A stretch of DNA of 64,000 nucleotides from Streptomyces hygroscopicus subsp. hygroscopicus. Lineage in GTDB: Bacteria; Actinomycetota; Actinomycetes; Streptomycetales; Streptomycetaceae. This document shows, one piece after another, positions 50,896 through 59,377 of the stretch (position 1 is the first letter of the stretch; the number at the start of each line of letters is the position of its first letter). The notes below the pieces were generated by a model. It saw only the letters and a program-made list of their open reading frames with translations, had not been told where the DNA came from and made no database searches. The position numbers and the translations under genes were made by a program. The stretch spans positions 62,001-126,000 of the forward strand of contig NZ_BSSM01000008.1 in assembly GCF_030269125.1 (NCBI RefSeq), written 5' to 3'.

Positions 50896-52341
50896 TCACG
50901 GCCGGCGGGCGTAGAGGGTGGCCGTGTCCCGGGCGGCCCGTGACCAGGACCAGTCCTGGGCCATCGCACGGCGGCGTCCCGCGGCCACCTGGTCCCGCGG
51001 GCCGGCGAGCCAGCGCGCGGCCCGGAGCATGGTGTCCCGGAGCGCGTCGGCCGTCAGTTCGGGGAGGATGAATCCGGTGCCGTGGGCCGGGTCCCGGGTG
51101 ATGTCCGTGACCGTGTCGCACAGTCCGCCGACCGCGCTGACCACGGGCAGGCAGCCGTAGGTCATGGCGATGAGCTGGTTGAGGCCGCAGGGTTCGACCC
51201 GGGACGGCATGACGGTGAAGTCGGAGCCGGCGTAGGTGAGCCAGGCGGAGTCCTGGTCGAAGCGGGGGACGTGGGCCACGGCGGAGGGCAGGGCACGGGC
51301 GAGTGCCGCGAGGCCGCCGACGAGGCTCGCGTCGCCCTGGCCCACGACGACCAGTTGAAGGGAACCGTTCGCCGCCGGTTCGCCGGCCGCCTCGACGAGG
51401 AGGTCGATGCCCTTTTCGGGGACGACGCGGGTGCACACGCCGAACAGCGCGGCGTCCGGGTCCTCCTTCAGGCCGAGGCGCCTTTGCAGCAGCAGCTTGT
51501 TGGCCTGCTTGCCCCGGGCGACGGTGTCGGGTGTGTAGGGGCTGGTCACGCGGCCGGTCGCGGCCGGCTGCCACAGGTGGGTGTCGATGCCGGCGACGAT
51601 TCCGGTCAGGGGGAGCCGGTCGAGTGCGGCGCCGATGGCCGTGCCCGTCAGCTGTGCCACGAGTTCGCGTGCGTAGGTGGGGCTGCCCGTCGTCGCGGTG
51701 TCGGCGGCGAGCAGGCCGAGGAGCAGGAGGCTCGCCTCGTCACCGTGGTCCGCCAGGGCTTTTCGCCACTCGGCGGGGAGGGCCAGCTCACCGATGCCGG
51801 CGTGCTCGACGCGGCCCGTGTACGCCGCGCTGTGCACGTTGGCGAGGAGGACGGGCGTGCGGTCCGTGCCGCGCAGGGTGCGCAGGTGGGCGAGGGCGGG
51901 GCCGGACTGCCAGTCGTTGCCGTGGACGACGTCGTAGCGGCGACCCGAGTCCGTCAGCCAGCGGGCGACGCACGCGCCGAAGAAGGCGGCCCGTGCGGTG
52001 GCGTCCGCGAACTCCACGTAGTCCTCGTCGCGGTAGAGCCCCGGACGGTCGTACCAGTGGTCGGCGCGGACGAGGAAGACGTCGCCCGAGCCGGCGCGGC
52101 CCAGGAGCCGTTCGACGCTCGCGGGCACGTCGACCGGTCCGACCGGCAGGGACGGCGTGCGCCACACGGTCTCGGTCTCCAGGCCGTGCCGGCCGACGAG
52201 CCGGGGGTAGTACGGGACGACCAGGTCGTGGGCGATGCCCAGGTCCCGTTCCAGGGCGCGAGGGAGGGCCATGGCGGTCTGGCCGAGGCCGCCCTCCACG
52301 AAGTAGGGGGCGAGTTCCTGGGTGAGGTAGAGGCACTTCAC
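50896..52341 (-). CDS. GT5-type (glycogen/starch synthase-like) glycosyltransferase
   Basis: Glycosyltransferase of 481 residues with the two-domain GT-B layout of the GT5 family. The N-terminal EGGLGQTAMALPRAL stands where glycogen synthases have K-x-G-G-L, with glutamate replacing the sugar-nucleotide-contacting lysine. DVVHGNDWQSG, GIDTHLWQP and the C-terminal FTVMPSRVEPCGLNQLIAMTYG are well kept. That lysine change and the cluster setting suggest a non-glycogen role with a different donor. GTG 52341 overlaps the upstream stop (GTGA). Confidence 0.87.
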   Translation of the reverse strand: MKCLYLTQELAPYFVEGGLGQTAMALPRALERDLGIAHDLVVPYYPRLVGRHGLETETVWRTPSLPVGPVDVPASVERLLGRAGSGDVFLVRADHWYDRPGLYRDEDYVEFADATARAAFFGACVARWLTDSGRRYDVVHGNDWQSGPALAHLRTLRGTDRTPVLLANVHSAAYTGRVEHAGIGELALPAEWRKALADHGDEASLLLLGLLAADTATTGSPTYARELVAQLTGTAIGAALDRLPLTGIVAGIDTHLWQPAATGRVTSPYTPDTVARGKQANKLLLQRRLGLKEDPDAALFGVCTRVVPEKGIDLLVEAAGEPAANGSLQLVVVGQGDASLVGGLAALARALPSAVAHVPRFDQDSAWLTYAGSDFTVMPSRVEPCGLNQLIAMTYGCLPVVSAVGGLCDTVTDITRDPAHGTGFILPELTADALRDTMLRAARWLAGPRDQVAAGRRRAMAQDWSWSRAARDTATLYARRP

Positions 52342-52916
52342 GGCCGTTCCGTCCGCTCGGGTCCGGCCGGCAGCAGCCACAGGCCCACGATGTGCATGTC
52401 GGGGTTGACCGGGAGGGTGACGCGGGCGCAGCGCACCGGGGGGTCGAGGGGTATCTCGGTCTGCCACAGGCGTGGTTCGGCGCCGGGCTCGGGGCGGGCG
52501 CCGACGTCGTAGAGGAAGGGGCTGTGGGCGAAGCAGGTGTCGTCGAAGGCGGGACGGCGGGAGAGGAAGTCGCTGAGGCGGACGCGGACGGGTGTCGTGG
52601 CGCCGTCGTGCTCCAGCGTGAGGATCTCGCTGACCGTTCCTCCGGAGCCGGCGCCCACGACGCGCAGGCCGGCGGCCCGCAGCGGCTCGTCCAGGTCGAT
52701 GGCCTGGCCCTCGCAGGCGACGTTGTCCGGGGCGCCGTGGCCGCAGCCGTTCGGGAGGCCCAGGTGGAGGGCGTGGGCGCCGAGTTGCTCGGCGGGGAAG
52801 GCCCGGCCGAAGCCGTCGAAGCCGTCGTCGGGTGGCTCGCCCGCCGCGAGGAAGGCCGCGCTGTTGCGGTGCGGCGTGAGGTCGACGCGGACCGCGCCGA
52901 CGGGCGTTACCGTCAC
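52338..52916 (-). CDS. Uncharacterised protein, coupled to glycosyltransferase
   Basis: A soluble protein of 192 residues that I cannot assign. It opens with VRVDLTPHRNSAAFL, contains FPAEQLGAHALHLGLPNGCGHG and GTVSEILTLEHDG, and ends in RVTLPVNPDMHIVGLWLLPAG, which reads like a beta-sandwich carbohydrate-associated module. It overlaps the genes on both sides by four bases (GTGA twice), so it is made in step with the BtrH-like protein and the glycosyltransferase. Confidence 0.8.
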   Translation of the reverse strand: MTVTPVGAVRVDLTPHRNSAAFLAAGEPPDDGFDGFGRAFPAEQLGAHALHLGLPNGCGHGAPDNVACEGQAIDLDEPLRAAGLRVVGAGSGGTVSEILTLEHDGATTPVRVRLSDFLSRRPAFDDTCFAHSPFLYDVGARPEPGAEPRLWQTEIPLDPPVRCARVTLPVNPDMHIVGLWLLPAGPERTERP

Positions 52917-53914
52917 TGCTGCTCCTTCGCCAGGGCGGTCAGGGCGGCCGCGGCCGATTCCAGGTTCCGCAGGGTGGTCTCCAGTCGGGGCTGCAGTTGG
53001 GCGCGGAACCTGGCGAACCGGTCGTCGGTCTCGTCCATGGCGCCCAGGCGCATCATGAGGTTGCGGACCACGAGGAGGTCCCGGGATGCCTGTTCGACGG
53101 TTTCGGCGGGGCCGCCCTCGGCTCCGGGGGCGCCGTCGGTGGTACGGGTCCTCAGGTGTCCGGCGAGCCAGCGCAGCGTGTGGTGGTACCACCACAGGCC
53201 CAGCAGCAGCCGAGGGCCCGGCCCCCAGTCCTGCTGGGCGCCGCCGGCCGACCCGCGCGGGCGGCTGCCGACGACGGTGAGGTAGGAGTCCAGGTGCTGT
53301 TGGAGCTGTCGTACGAGGGCCGTGCCGCTGAGCCAGGGGCCGCCGTCGCCGGACAGTTGCCGCGCGAGATCCGGCAGCGCGCCGGTGTCCGTGCGTCCCG
53401 TGTCCAGCGGGAGGATCTCCATCCACGCCTGTCCGGCGTCGCCCTCGCACATCGCGGACGTCAGCCGGGCGACGGGCAGGCGGCCGTCGAAGAAGACGGC
53501 CTCGCCGGGGTCCACGAGGCGCACGGTCGCCGTGGCCGCGTCGAAGTCCTCCAGGACGACGACGTGGAGCGCGTGGCTGGTGCGGAAGCCCACCCAGTAG
53601 TGCTCCAGGTGGAAGGCGTCCGCGGCGATGGCCACGGCCCGGCCGGAGCGCAGCGTGTCGAGTGCCTGCCGCCAGTCGGCCTCGGTGCGCACCGGGTGGT
53701 GGGCGAGCCGGTGGCCGTGGCGGGCGAAGGTGGCGGTCAGCGGTTCCAGCGGGTCGCTGAAGGTCAGCTCCCCGTCGGTGGTCAGGCGCGCGGCCGTGGC
53801 GGCGTTGTTCCCGAGCACGGAGAAGGGATCCGTGTGCGGCTCGGTGGCGGTCAGGAGGGTCGCCAGTGCCGCGTGGTAGCAGCTCGAATCGGTGAACCGT
53901 GCTGTCTGGGTCAC
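52913..53914 (-). CDS. BtrH-like papain-fold acyltransferase
   Basis: About 333 residues. The N-terminal half resembles the BtrH_N/peptidase C39-like domain: a cysteine at the start (C12 in SSCYHAALATLL), AVAIAADAFHLEHYW and ALHVVVLEDFD with the expected His, and ATVRLVDPGEAVFF. In butirosin biosynthesis BtrH moves an acyl group from a carrier protein to an aminoglycoside amine, so acyl transfer from the local carrier is inferred. The C-terminal 150 residues are helical and unassigned. GTG 53914 follows GGGGGAC. First gene of its transcription segment, behind a triple 9-bp repeat. Confidence 0.75.
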   Translation of the reverse strand: MTQTARFTDSSCYHAALATLLTATEPHTDPFSVLGNNAATAARLTTDGELTFSDPLEPLTATFARHGHRLAHHPVRTEADWRQALDTLRSGRAVAIAADAFHLEHYWVGFRTSHALHVVVLEDFDAATATVRLVDPGEAVFFDGRLPVARLTSAMCEGDAGQAWMEILPLDTGRTDTGALPDLARQLSGDGGPWLSGTALVRQLQQHLDSYLTVVGSRPRGSAGGAQQDWGPGPRLLLGLWWYHHTLRWLAGHLRTRTTDGAPGAEGGPAETVEQASRDLLVVRNLMMRLGAMDETDDRFARFRAQLQPRLETTLRNLESAAAALTALAKEQQ

Positions 53915-53970
53915 CCGTCCCCCAAGGGTCGGCCGCGTCGCGGCAGCGCGGTGCGCCGTGCCGGACGGGC

Positions 53971-53997
53971 GGTGTGATCGGTGTGATCGGTGTGATC
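53971..53997. repeat. Three perfect 9-bp direct repeats upstream of the BtrH-like gene
   Basis: GGTGTGATC occurs three times head to tail, 57-83 bp before the GTG start at 53914. The position is right for an activator site overlapping a -35 region, and the AT content is higher than the flanks. Direct repeats of similar size are bound by SARP-type activators, although their period is usually 11 bp; here it is 9. Confidence 0.6.
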
Positions 53998-54131
53998 TTC
54001 CGGGCCGGGGGCCCGTGGTGCTGTCCTGCTGACGCAGGGACACTATGAGCCGGGGCGGGACGTTCACAATCGCCCCGTCCGGCCATGGCCAGACAGCCAT
54101 GGCCTTGTGCGTACGGGCGGGTCGGGGTCCC

Positions 54132-55178
54132 TCAGCACAGTCGGAACACATGGGTCGGACTGCACGAGGGGTCCCCGGGGCGCAGCCGCAGTTCGCCCTG
54201 GCGCGGGAGCAGGACCGCGGCGGCGACGGTGCGTTCGCGCCGGATGTCGCCGTTGTCCGCGACGCACAGCGGTGGCGCGGACAGCAGGGCGAAGTGGTCC
54301 TCGGGGGTGGCGGTCGCGGGGAGGGCCGCGAGGCGGGCGCGACAGGTGTCGAGGCGTCTGACCGAGGAGCGCCGGGCGAAGACGTTGATCTCGTCGCGGG
54401 GTGCCAGGTCCGGGTGCAGGAAGTGGTTGGTGTGCGCGGTCTCCGGTCCCTCGGCGACGCGCCAGGTGCCACCGTCGTACTCGGCCCACACCGCGCGGCG
54501 GGCGTCGCACAGGGTGAAGCAGCGGGAGCTGGCCAGGGGCAGGCCGCGCAGGAGGGTCAGTGCCTCGTCCACGGTGTCGGCGTGGTCCAGGACGTGGCGG
54601 ACGGCCAGGTACGGGGGCACGCCGGGGCGCCAGGTCCCGGCGAGGACCAGGTTGAGGCCCACGGCCAGACCGGAGCTGTTGAGGCCGAGGTAGCCGAGCA
54701 GTCCGCCGAAGCTCAGCAGCAGGGACCGGCGGGGGGTGTCGGCGCGGGAGAGTTCCAGGACGGTGATCTGGTCGTCCAGGTCGCCGTTGAGGTCGACGGT
54801 CTGCGCCACCACGGGGCCTGCCTCACCGGTGCGGGCGTAGGTGGTGCAGTCGCCCATGGCCGGCACCGTGCGGTAGCCCATGATCTCGCGGCGTATCTGG
54901 AGCAGAAAGGCCTGGGCCTCGGTCAGCCCGGCCCCGGCGGCGAGGCCCCGGATCTCCGTGGCGAGGTCCGGTACGGCTTCCTCGATCGCGCGCCGGTACG
55001 CCTCGATGCGGGGGGCCAGCCCAGCCGGGGTGACCGGCCGGGCGAGCACCTTGTTCAGGCGGCACAACGAGTCGTCGTGGAAGGCGTTGAGGGCCGCGGC
55101 CCGCTCGCCGCCGTGCCGCAGTCCCAGCTCGTACGGGTCGCCCGCGGCGCGTACGAAGGGAAGCGGGATTACGTCCAT
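54132..55178 (-). CDS. Peptidase C45 / acyl-CoA:amine acyltransferase-like Ntn hydrolase
   Basis: About 348 residues of the C45 family (penicillin acyltransferase type). The predicted N-terminal nucleophile after self-cleavage is C111 in MGDCTTYART, then VVAQTVDLNGDLDDQ and GLLGYLGLNSSGLAVGLNLVL. Members hydrolyse or exchange N-acyl groups. In a hydrazinoacetate pathway with a GNAT, removal of an N-acyl (for example succinyl) protecting group is an attractive role (inference). It lies one base after the GNAT gene, so they are coupled. No signal peptide. Confidence 0.85.
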   Translation of the reverse strand: MDVIPLPFVRAAGDPYELGLRHGGERAAALNAFHDDSLCRLNKVLARPVTPAGLAPRIEAYRRAIEEAVPDLATEIRGLAAGAGLTEAQAFLLQIRREIMGYRTVPAMGDCTTYARTGEAGPVVAQTVDLNGDLDDQITVLELSRADTPRRSLLLSFGGLLGYLGLNSSGLAVGLNLVLAGTWRPGVPPYLAVRHVLDHADTVDEALTLLRGLPLASSRCFTLCDARRAVWAEYDGGTWRVAEGPETAHTNHFLHPDLAPRDEINVFARRSSVRRLDTCRARLAALPATATPEDHFALLSAPPLCVADNGDIRRERTVAAAVLLPRQGELRLRPGDPSCSPTHVFRLC

Positions 55179-55179
55179 G

Positions 55180-55791
55180 TCACCGCGCCGTCCGCTCGGC
55201 CGGACGGTGTCCGGTGCGCAGGAGTTCGCGCACGCCGGGCCACTCGGCGCGCAGGACGCCGTAGAAGACGGCGTCGCGGCGGCGGCCGCCCGGCATGAAG
55301 TTGTAGCTGCGCAGGGTGCCCTCCTCCACCGCGCCGATGTTGCGCAGCCCGCGCCGGGCCTGTTCGTTGAGGACGTCGGTCTTGAACTCCACCCGCTGCG
55401 CGTCGAGCGTCTCGAAGGCGTGCTGGAGCAGCAGGTACTTGGCCCAGCGGTTGACGCCCCTGCCGCGGAAGTCCCGGCCGAGCCAGGACCAGCCGATCTC
55501 CAGGCGGCGGTCGGCCTCCGCCATGTTGCCGTAGCTCATGCTGCCCGCGGCGCGCCCGGTGTGCCGGTCGGTGACGCGGAAGACCACGCGCCGCCCGGCC
55601 TCCTGGTCGGCGAGGGCCGCGTCGAAGAACGCGTGGTAGTCCTCGGTGGTGTCGACCCGGCTGACGAAGTAGCGCCAGATGTCGGGGTCCAGGGCGATGG
55701 CGTGCAGGTCCTCGCGGTCCGCTTCGGTGACCGGACGCAGCAGTACGTGCTCGTTCTCGAGCGTGGCGGGTGCCGACTCGGCCCAGCTCAT
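55180..55791 (-). CDS. GNAT-family N-acyltransferase
   Basis: RimJ/RimL-type GNAT of 203 residues: NEHVLLRPVTEADREDLHAI, GSMSYGNMAEADRRLEIGWSWL, the acyl-CoA loop RDFRGRGVNRWAKYLLLQ, and QARRGLRNIGAVEEGTLRS. In triacsin biosynthesis a GNAT protects hydrazinoacetic acid as an N-succinyl derivative; by position and partners this protein probably does the same. ATG 55791 follows AGGAGA. Confidence 0.88.
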   Translation of the reverse strand: MSWAESAPATLENEHVLLRPVTEADREDLHAIALDPDIWRYFVSRVDTTEDYHAFFDAALADQEAGRRVVFRVTDRHTGRAAGSMSYGNMAEADRRLEIGWSWLGRDFRGRGVNRWAKYLLLQHAFETLDAQRVEFKTDVLNEQARRGLRNIGAVEEGTLRSYNFMPGGRRRDAVFYGVLRAEWPGVRELLRTGHRPAERTAR

Positions 55792-55871
55792 GGGGCGTTC
55801 TCCTGGTGTGTGCGGTGGGTGGTGCGGTTGGTCCCCCGGGCCGGTCGGGCGGGGCCGGCCCGGGGGACCGG

Positions 55872-57395
55872 TCAGGCGGTGAGGCCCGCGTCCGGGTCCT
55901 CGATCCGGGTCCGGAAGGCTTCGCGGATACGGGGGCGCAGCGGTTTGTACTGGGAGGACAGTAGGCCGTTCTCGATGCTGAACGGCTGGTCGGCGACGAT
56001 GACGCGGCCGATCCGCTCGTGCCGGCCGCCCTGCTCGTTGGCGGTTCGCAGCTGGGCTTCGATGGCGGTCCGGTCGGGTGTCCGGTCGGCCGGGGAGACG
56101 ACCGCGACGAGTTCGTCGCCGTGGGCGAAGAGGACGCATTCGGCGATCGCGGGGCTCTGCCGCATGCGGTCCTCGACGGGCCGGACCGTGATGTTGCGGC
56201 CGTTGCCGAGGGACACGACGGCATCGGCGCGGCCGGTGATGTAGAGGAAGCCGTCGGCGTCGACGTAGCCGACGTCGCCCGTCCGGACCGTGCCGTCGGG
56301 CGCGAAGACCTGCTCGGAGGCGCCCGGGGCGGCGTAGGTGTAGGCGGTGCCGACGGGGAAGTCGCTGCGGACGGTGACGTTTCCGTCCTCGTCCAGCAGG
56401 ACCTCCTTGCCGGTGACGACGCGTCCGACGCTGCCCTCGCGCCAGGCGCCGGGGTGGTTCTTGGTGACGATGCAGGTCTCGTTCATGCCGTAGCCCTCGT
56501 AGATCGGCAGCCCGCACGAGGTGAAGAAGCGCAGTGTGTCGACCGCGGCGGGGGCCGAGCCCGTCCAGAGGTAGCGGATCCGGCCGCCGAAGAGGTGGTG
56601 TGCCGCCTGCCGCAGGGCGTCGGCGGGGTTCGCGCCCGGTGTGCGCGCGGCGCGGGTCTCGATGTGCCGCTTGGCGAGGTCGTAGAAGGCCGGTACGCCC
56701 ATGACGACGGTCGGGCGGGTCCCCCGCAGCGCCGCGAAGGCCGACTGGTAGGTGCTGATCGTGAGGTCGTGTCCGAAGCACAGCGCGGAGTACACCCAAT
56801 AGCGCTGCTGGAGCAGGGACAGGGGCAGGAAGACGAAGAGTTCGTCCCCGGGGCCGTGGGCGAACATCTCCTGTACGGCGCGCAGGGAGCTGTCGATGCT
56901 GCCCGCGGTGGCCGCGAGTCCCTTCGGGGTGCCCGTGCTGCCGGAGGTGAACTTCAGGGTGGTGGCGTCGTGCGGGCCGTACGACACCGCGGGCAGTTTC
57001 TCGTCCGACTCGGTGGCGGCCATCGACCGCGCCCGCGTCATGGGCAGTACGGCCGGGTGGTCGCTCTCCTGGTCGGTGAAGAGCAGCCGGAGGCCGTAGC
57101 GGTCCAGCAGGGTGCCGTCCGCGGGGAACTTGCCCGGTTCGAAGCCGGCGGTCAGCACGCCGAGCCGCAGGGCGGCCAGGTCGAGCAGGGCCCATTCCAG
57201 GCAGTTGGCGGCGAGGACGCCGATGCGGTCGCCCGGTCGCACGCCCTGTGCGCGCAGTTGCCGGGCGAGCCGGCCGGAGCGGGCGTAGAACTCTTCGAGC
57301 GGCAGGGTCTCGGGGGTGCCCGCGCCGCGGAAGGTGATGTGGTGGCCGGGTTCGGGTGGGGTGGTGACCAGGTGGTTCAGGGCCGAGTGGATCAT
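55872..57395 (-). CDS. AMP-dependent acyl ligase
   Basis: ANL-superfamily adenylating enzyme of 507 residues: TLKFTSGSTGTPKGLAAT (P-loop), FVFLPLSLLQQRYW, YEGYGMNETC, RTGDVGYVDADGFLYITGR and a C-terminal GLLSSQYKPLR lysine. It resembles long-chain acyl-CoA synthetases more than amino-acid-activating domains. With the neighbouring carrier protein (62373) it probably loads an N-acyl-hydrazinoacetate onto the carrier, as proposed for triacsin and azaserine. Its ATG overlaps the MetRS-like stop (ATGA). Confidence 0.9.
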   Translation of the reverse strand: MIHSALNHLVTTPPEPGHHITFRGAGTPETLPLEEFYARSGRLARQLRAQGVRPGDRIGVLAANCLEWALLDLAALRLGVLTAGFEPGKFPADGTLLDRYGLRLLFTDQESDHPAVLPMTRARSMAATESDEKLPAVSYGPHDATTLKFTSGSTGTPKGLAATAGSIDSSLRAVQEMFAHGPGDELFVFLPLSLLQQRYWVYSALCFGHDLTISTYQSAFAALRGTRPTVVMGVPAFYDLAKRHIETRAARTPGANPADALRQAAHHLFGGRIRYLWTGSAPAAVDTLRFFTSCGLPIYEGYGMNETCIVTKNHPGAWREGSVGRVVTGKEVLLDEDGNVTVRSDFPVGTAYTYAAPGASEQVFAPDGTVRTGDVGYVDADGFLYITGRADAVVSLGNGRNITVRPVEDRMRQSPAIAECVLFAHGDELVAVVSPADRTPDRTAIEAQLRTANEQGGRHERIGRVIVADQPFSIENGLLSSQYKPLRPRIREAFRTRIEDPDAGLTA

Positions 57396-59377
57396 TTGGC
57401 GGCGGCTCCGATCGGGGTGAAGAACACCTGCCCGGACAGGTTCGCCCTGGTGCCCGGGGGCAGCAGTTCCACGGACTCCGGCCAGACGGTGGGAGGCTCC
57501 TCGCCGAGGGCCTGGGACAGTCGACCGGCGAAGCGGGGCATGACCGGGGTGGCGCAGTGGGCGAGCAGGCGGGCCGCGGCCAGTTCCAGGGCCATGGTCG
57601 TACGGGCCTCACCGTGTCGGTGCCCGGAGGGGGCCGTCGTCTCGGCGTGGGTGAAGCGCGCGGCGTCGGTGACGAGGCCGTGGAGTTCCTCGGCGGCCCG
57701 GTTGAGCGAGAAGCCGTCGGCGTCCAGGGCCTGGGCGAGGGCCCGGCGCCGGATCTCCAACCGGTCGAGGAACGCGGAGTGTTCGGGGCGCCAGACCCCG
57801 GCGTCGGGGGCCGTACCGGCGAACTCCCGTGCCAGGCGGTCGCCGACGGTGCCCAGCCAGCGCTGCCAGGTGCCGATCAGGTCGTCCTGGACCGCCGAAC
57901 CGAATCGCTCCCAGGTGAAGTCGGTGCGGCGGCCCTCGGGCCGGGTGCGGGCGAGGAAGTAGCGCACCGCGTCCACCGAGTCGGCGTTCAGGATGTCCTT
58001 GCCCCACACGGCGTGGCGCCGGCTGGTGGAGAACTTGCCGCCCTCCAGCAGGTAGAACTCGTTGACGTGGTAGTCGATGTCGGCGTTCCAGCCGGGGTGG
58101 GCGAGCTTGTACAGCACCGGGTAGAGCACCGCGTGGTAGAAGCTGTTGTCGTAGCCGAAGAAGTGGACGATCCGCCAGTCGTCCCGCGGTGCCGCCGCGC
58201 GCCAGGGCCGGCCGAGGCGACGGCCGAGGGACTGGATGCCGTGCAGGAAGCCGTAGGCCATCTCCGGCCAGACCCAGACGACGTGTCCCCGGGCATCGGC
58301 CTCGGCGGGTTCGACGCCCCAGGCGGAGGGGTGGGTGACGGCGATGTCGCGCTCGCCGCGGCCGAGGACACGGTCGGCGAGGTCGCGCAGTCGTGCGGGG
58401 ACGCGGCCTCGGCCGTGGTGCTCCTCGATGTCGGCGCGGTGGTGGTGCAGCGGCAGCGTGTAGCGGGTGGCGGTCCCGGTGCGCGGCGTGGTGCCGTCGG
58501 CCGTGGCCACCGGATCGACCAGGTCCACACAGGAGTTGGGCTCCCCGCACTCCTCGCAGATGTTGCCGCTGGTGCCGCGGGAGCAGGCCGGGCAGCCGCC
58601 GCTGACGTCGACCTCGTACAGGTAGCGCCCGGACGCGGCGTCGAACAGCGCCGGGGCTTCCCGGGCGGTGATGCCGCCGGAGGCCACGAGGCGGGAGAAG
58701 AAGGCCCGCAGTCCGTCCCGGTAGCCCGGTTCGGCGTTCGTGGCGGTGAACTGGTCGGGCACCACGTCCAGCAGCTTCAGCGTGGCCACGATCTCGGCGC
58801 CGTGGTGCGCGGCGGTCTCGGCCGGGGTGCGGCCCTCGGCCGCGGCGGCGGCCAGGACGTAGCTCTGGAAGTCGTCGCTGCCGGTCAGGTGCCAGGCCTC
58901 CCGGCCGTTCATCCGCTGGAAGCGTACGTACGCGTCGGCGCCCAGGTACGGGCCCGAGAGGTGGCCGAGGTGCAGGTCCCCGTTGGGGGTGGGAGGCGTG
59001 GAGAACACGAACTGGGGTCTGCCGGAGCGCCGTTGGCCGGTGCGTCCGGCGGCGAGAGCGGCGCGCGGGGCGTCGCGCCAGTAGAGGGTGGCGAAGACGA
59101 GGTCCTCGTCGCCGGTGTTCTCCAGTACGTGGGTCTCGAAGGGTTCGAAGCCGACCACCGTCCCCGCGGCGACCGGGTGCCGTACCCCGTCGACCACCAC
59201 GTCCCCGTGGCCTGCGGTGATGACGAAGACCTCCGTCTCGTCGTGCCGGTCCGGGGTCGTCGCCCGGCCCGGCTCGACCCGGCCCCAGGCCGCGCCCACA
59301 CCGAGCCCGTCGATCCCGGACATCCCGATGCCGAGGGCGGCACGCAGGGCGCTCGCGTCGTAGCTGCTGTTGATCAC
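57392..59377 (-). CDS. Hydrazine synthetase: cupin-methionyl-tRNA synthetase fusion
   Basis: About 661 residues: an N-terminal cupin (about 1-115; metal-site candidates in DRHDETEVFVI and H83 in FETHVLENTG) fused to a class I methionyl-tRNA-synthetase-like part (about 120-640) with PNGDLHLGHL (HIGH-type, 131-140), a CPAC..CEECGEPNSC zinc knuckle and GKFSTSRRH (KMSKS-type). This is the diagnostic architecture of Spb40 and Tri28: the MetRS part activates glycine, and the cupin rearranges the hydroxylamine ester to an N-N bond, giving N6-(carboxymethylamino)lysine. It is not a housekeeping MetRS. GTG 59377 overlaps the oxidase stop; AGGAG precedes it. Confidence 0.94.
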   Translation of the reverse strand: MINSSYDASALRAALGIGMSGIDGLGVGAAWGRVEPGRATTPDRHDETEVFVITAGHGDVVVDGVRHPVAAGTVVGFEPFETHVLENTGDEDLVFATLYWRDAPRAALAAGRTGQRRSGRPQFVFSTPPTPNGDLHLGHLSGPYLGADAYVRFQRMNGREAWHLTGSDDFQSYVLAAAAAEGRTPAETAAHHGAEIVATLKLLDVVPDQFTATNAEPGYRDGLRAFFSRLVASGGITAREAPALFDAASGRYLYEVDVSGGCPACSRGTSGNICEECGEPNSCVDLVDPVATADGTTPRTGTATRYTLPLHHHRADIEEHHGRGRVPARLRDLADRVLGRGERDIAVTHPSAWGVEPAEADARGHVVWVWPEMAYGFLHGIQSLGRRLGRPWRAAAPRDDWRIVHFFGYDNSFYHAVLYPVLYKLAHPGWNADIDYHVNEFYLLEGGKFSTSRRHAVWGKDILNADSVDAVRYFLARTRPEGRRTDFTWERFGSAVQDDLIGTWQRWLGTVGDRLAREFAGTAPDAGVWRPEHSAFLDRLEIRRRALAQALDADGFSLNRAAEELHGLVTDAARFTHAETTAPSGHRHGEARTTMALELAAARLLAHCATPVMPRFAGRLSQALGEEPPTVWPESVELLPPGTRANLSGQVFFTPIGAAAK

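Noticed and set aside
57392..59377. Housekeeping methionyl-tRNA synthetase
   Set aside because: It carries an N-terminal cupin, has diverged signature motifs and is coupled to an oxidase and an AMP ligase; this is the hydrazine-synthetase architecture.
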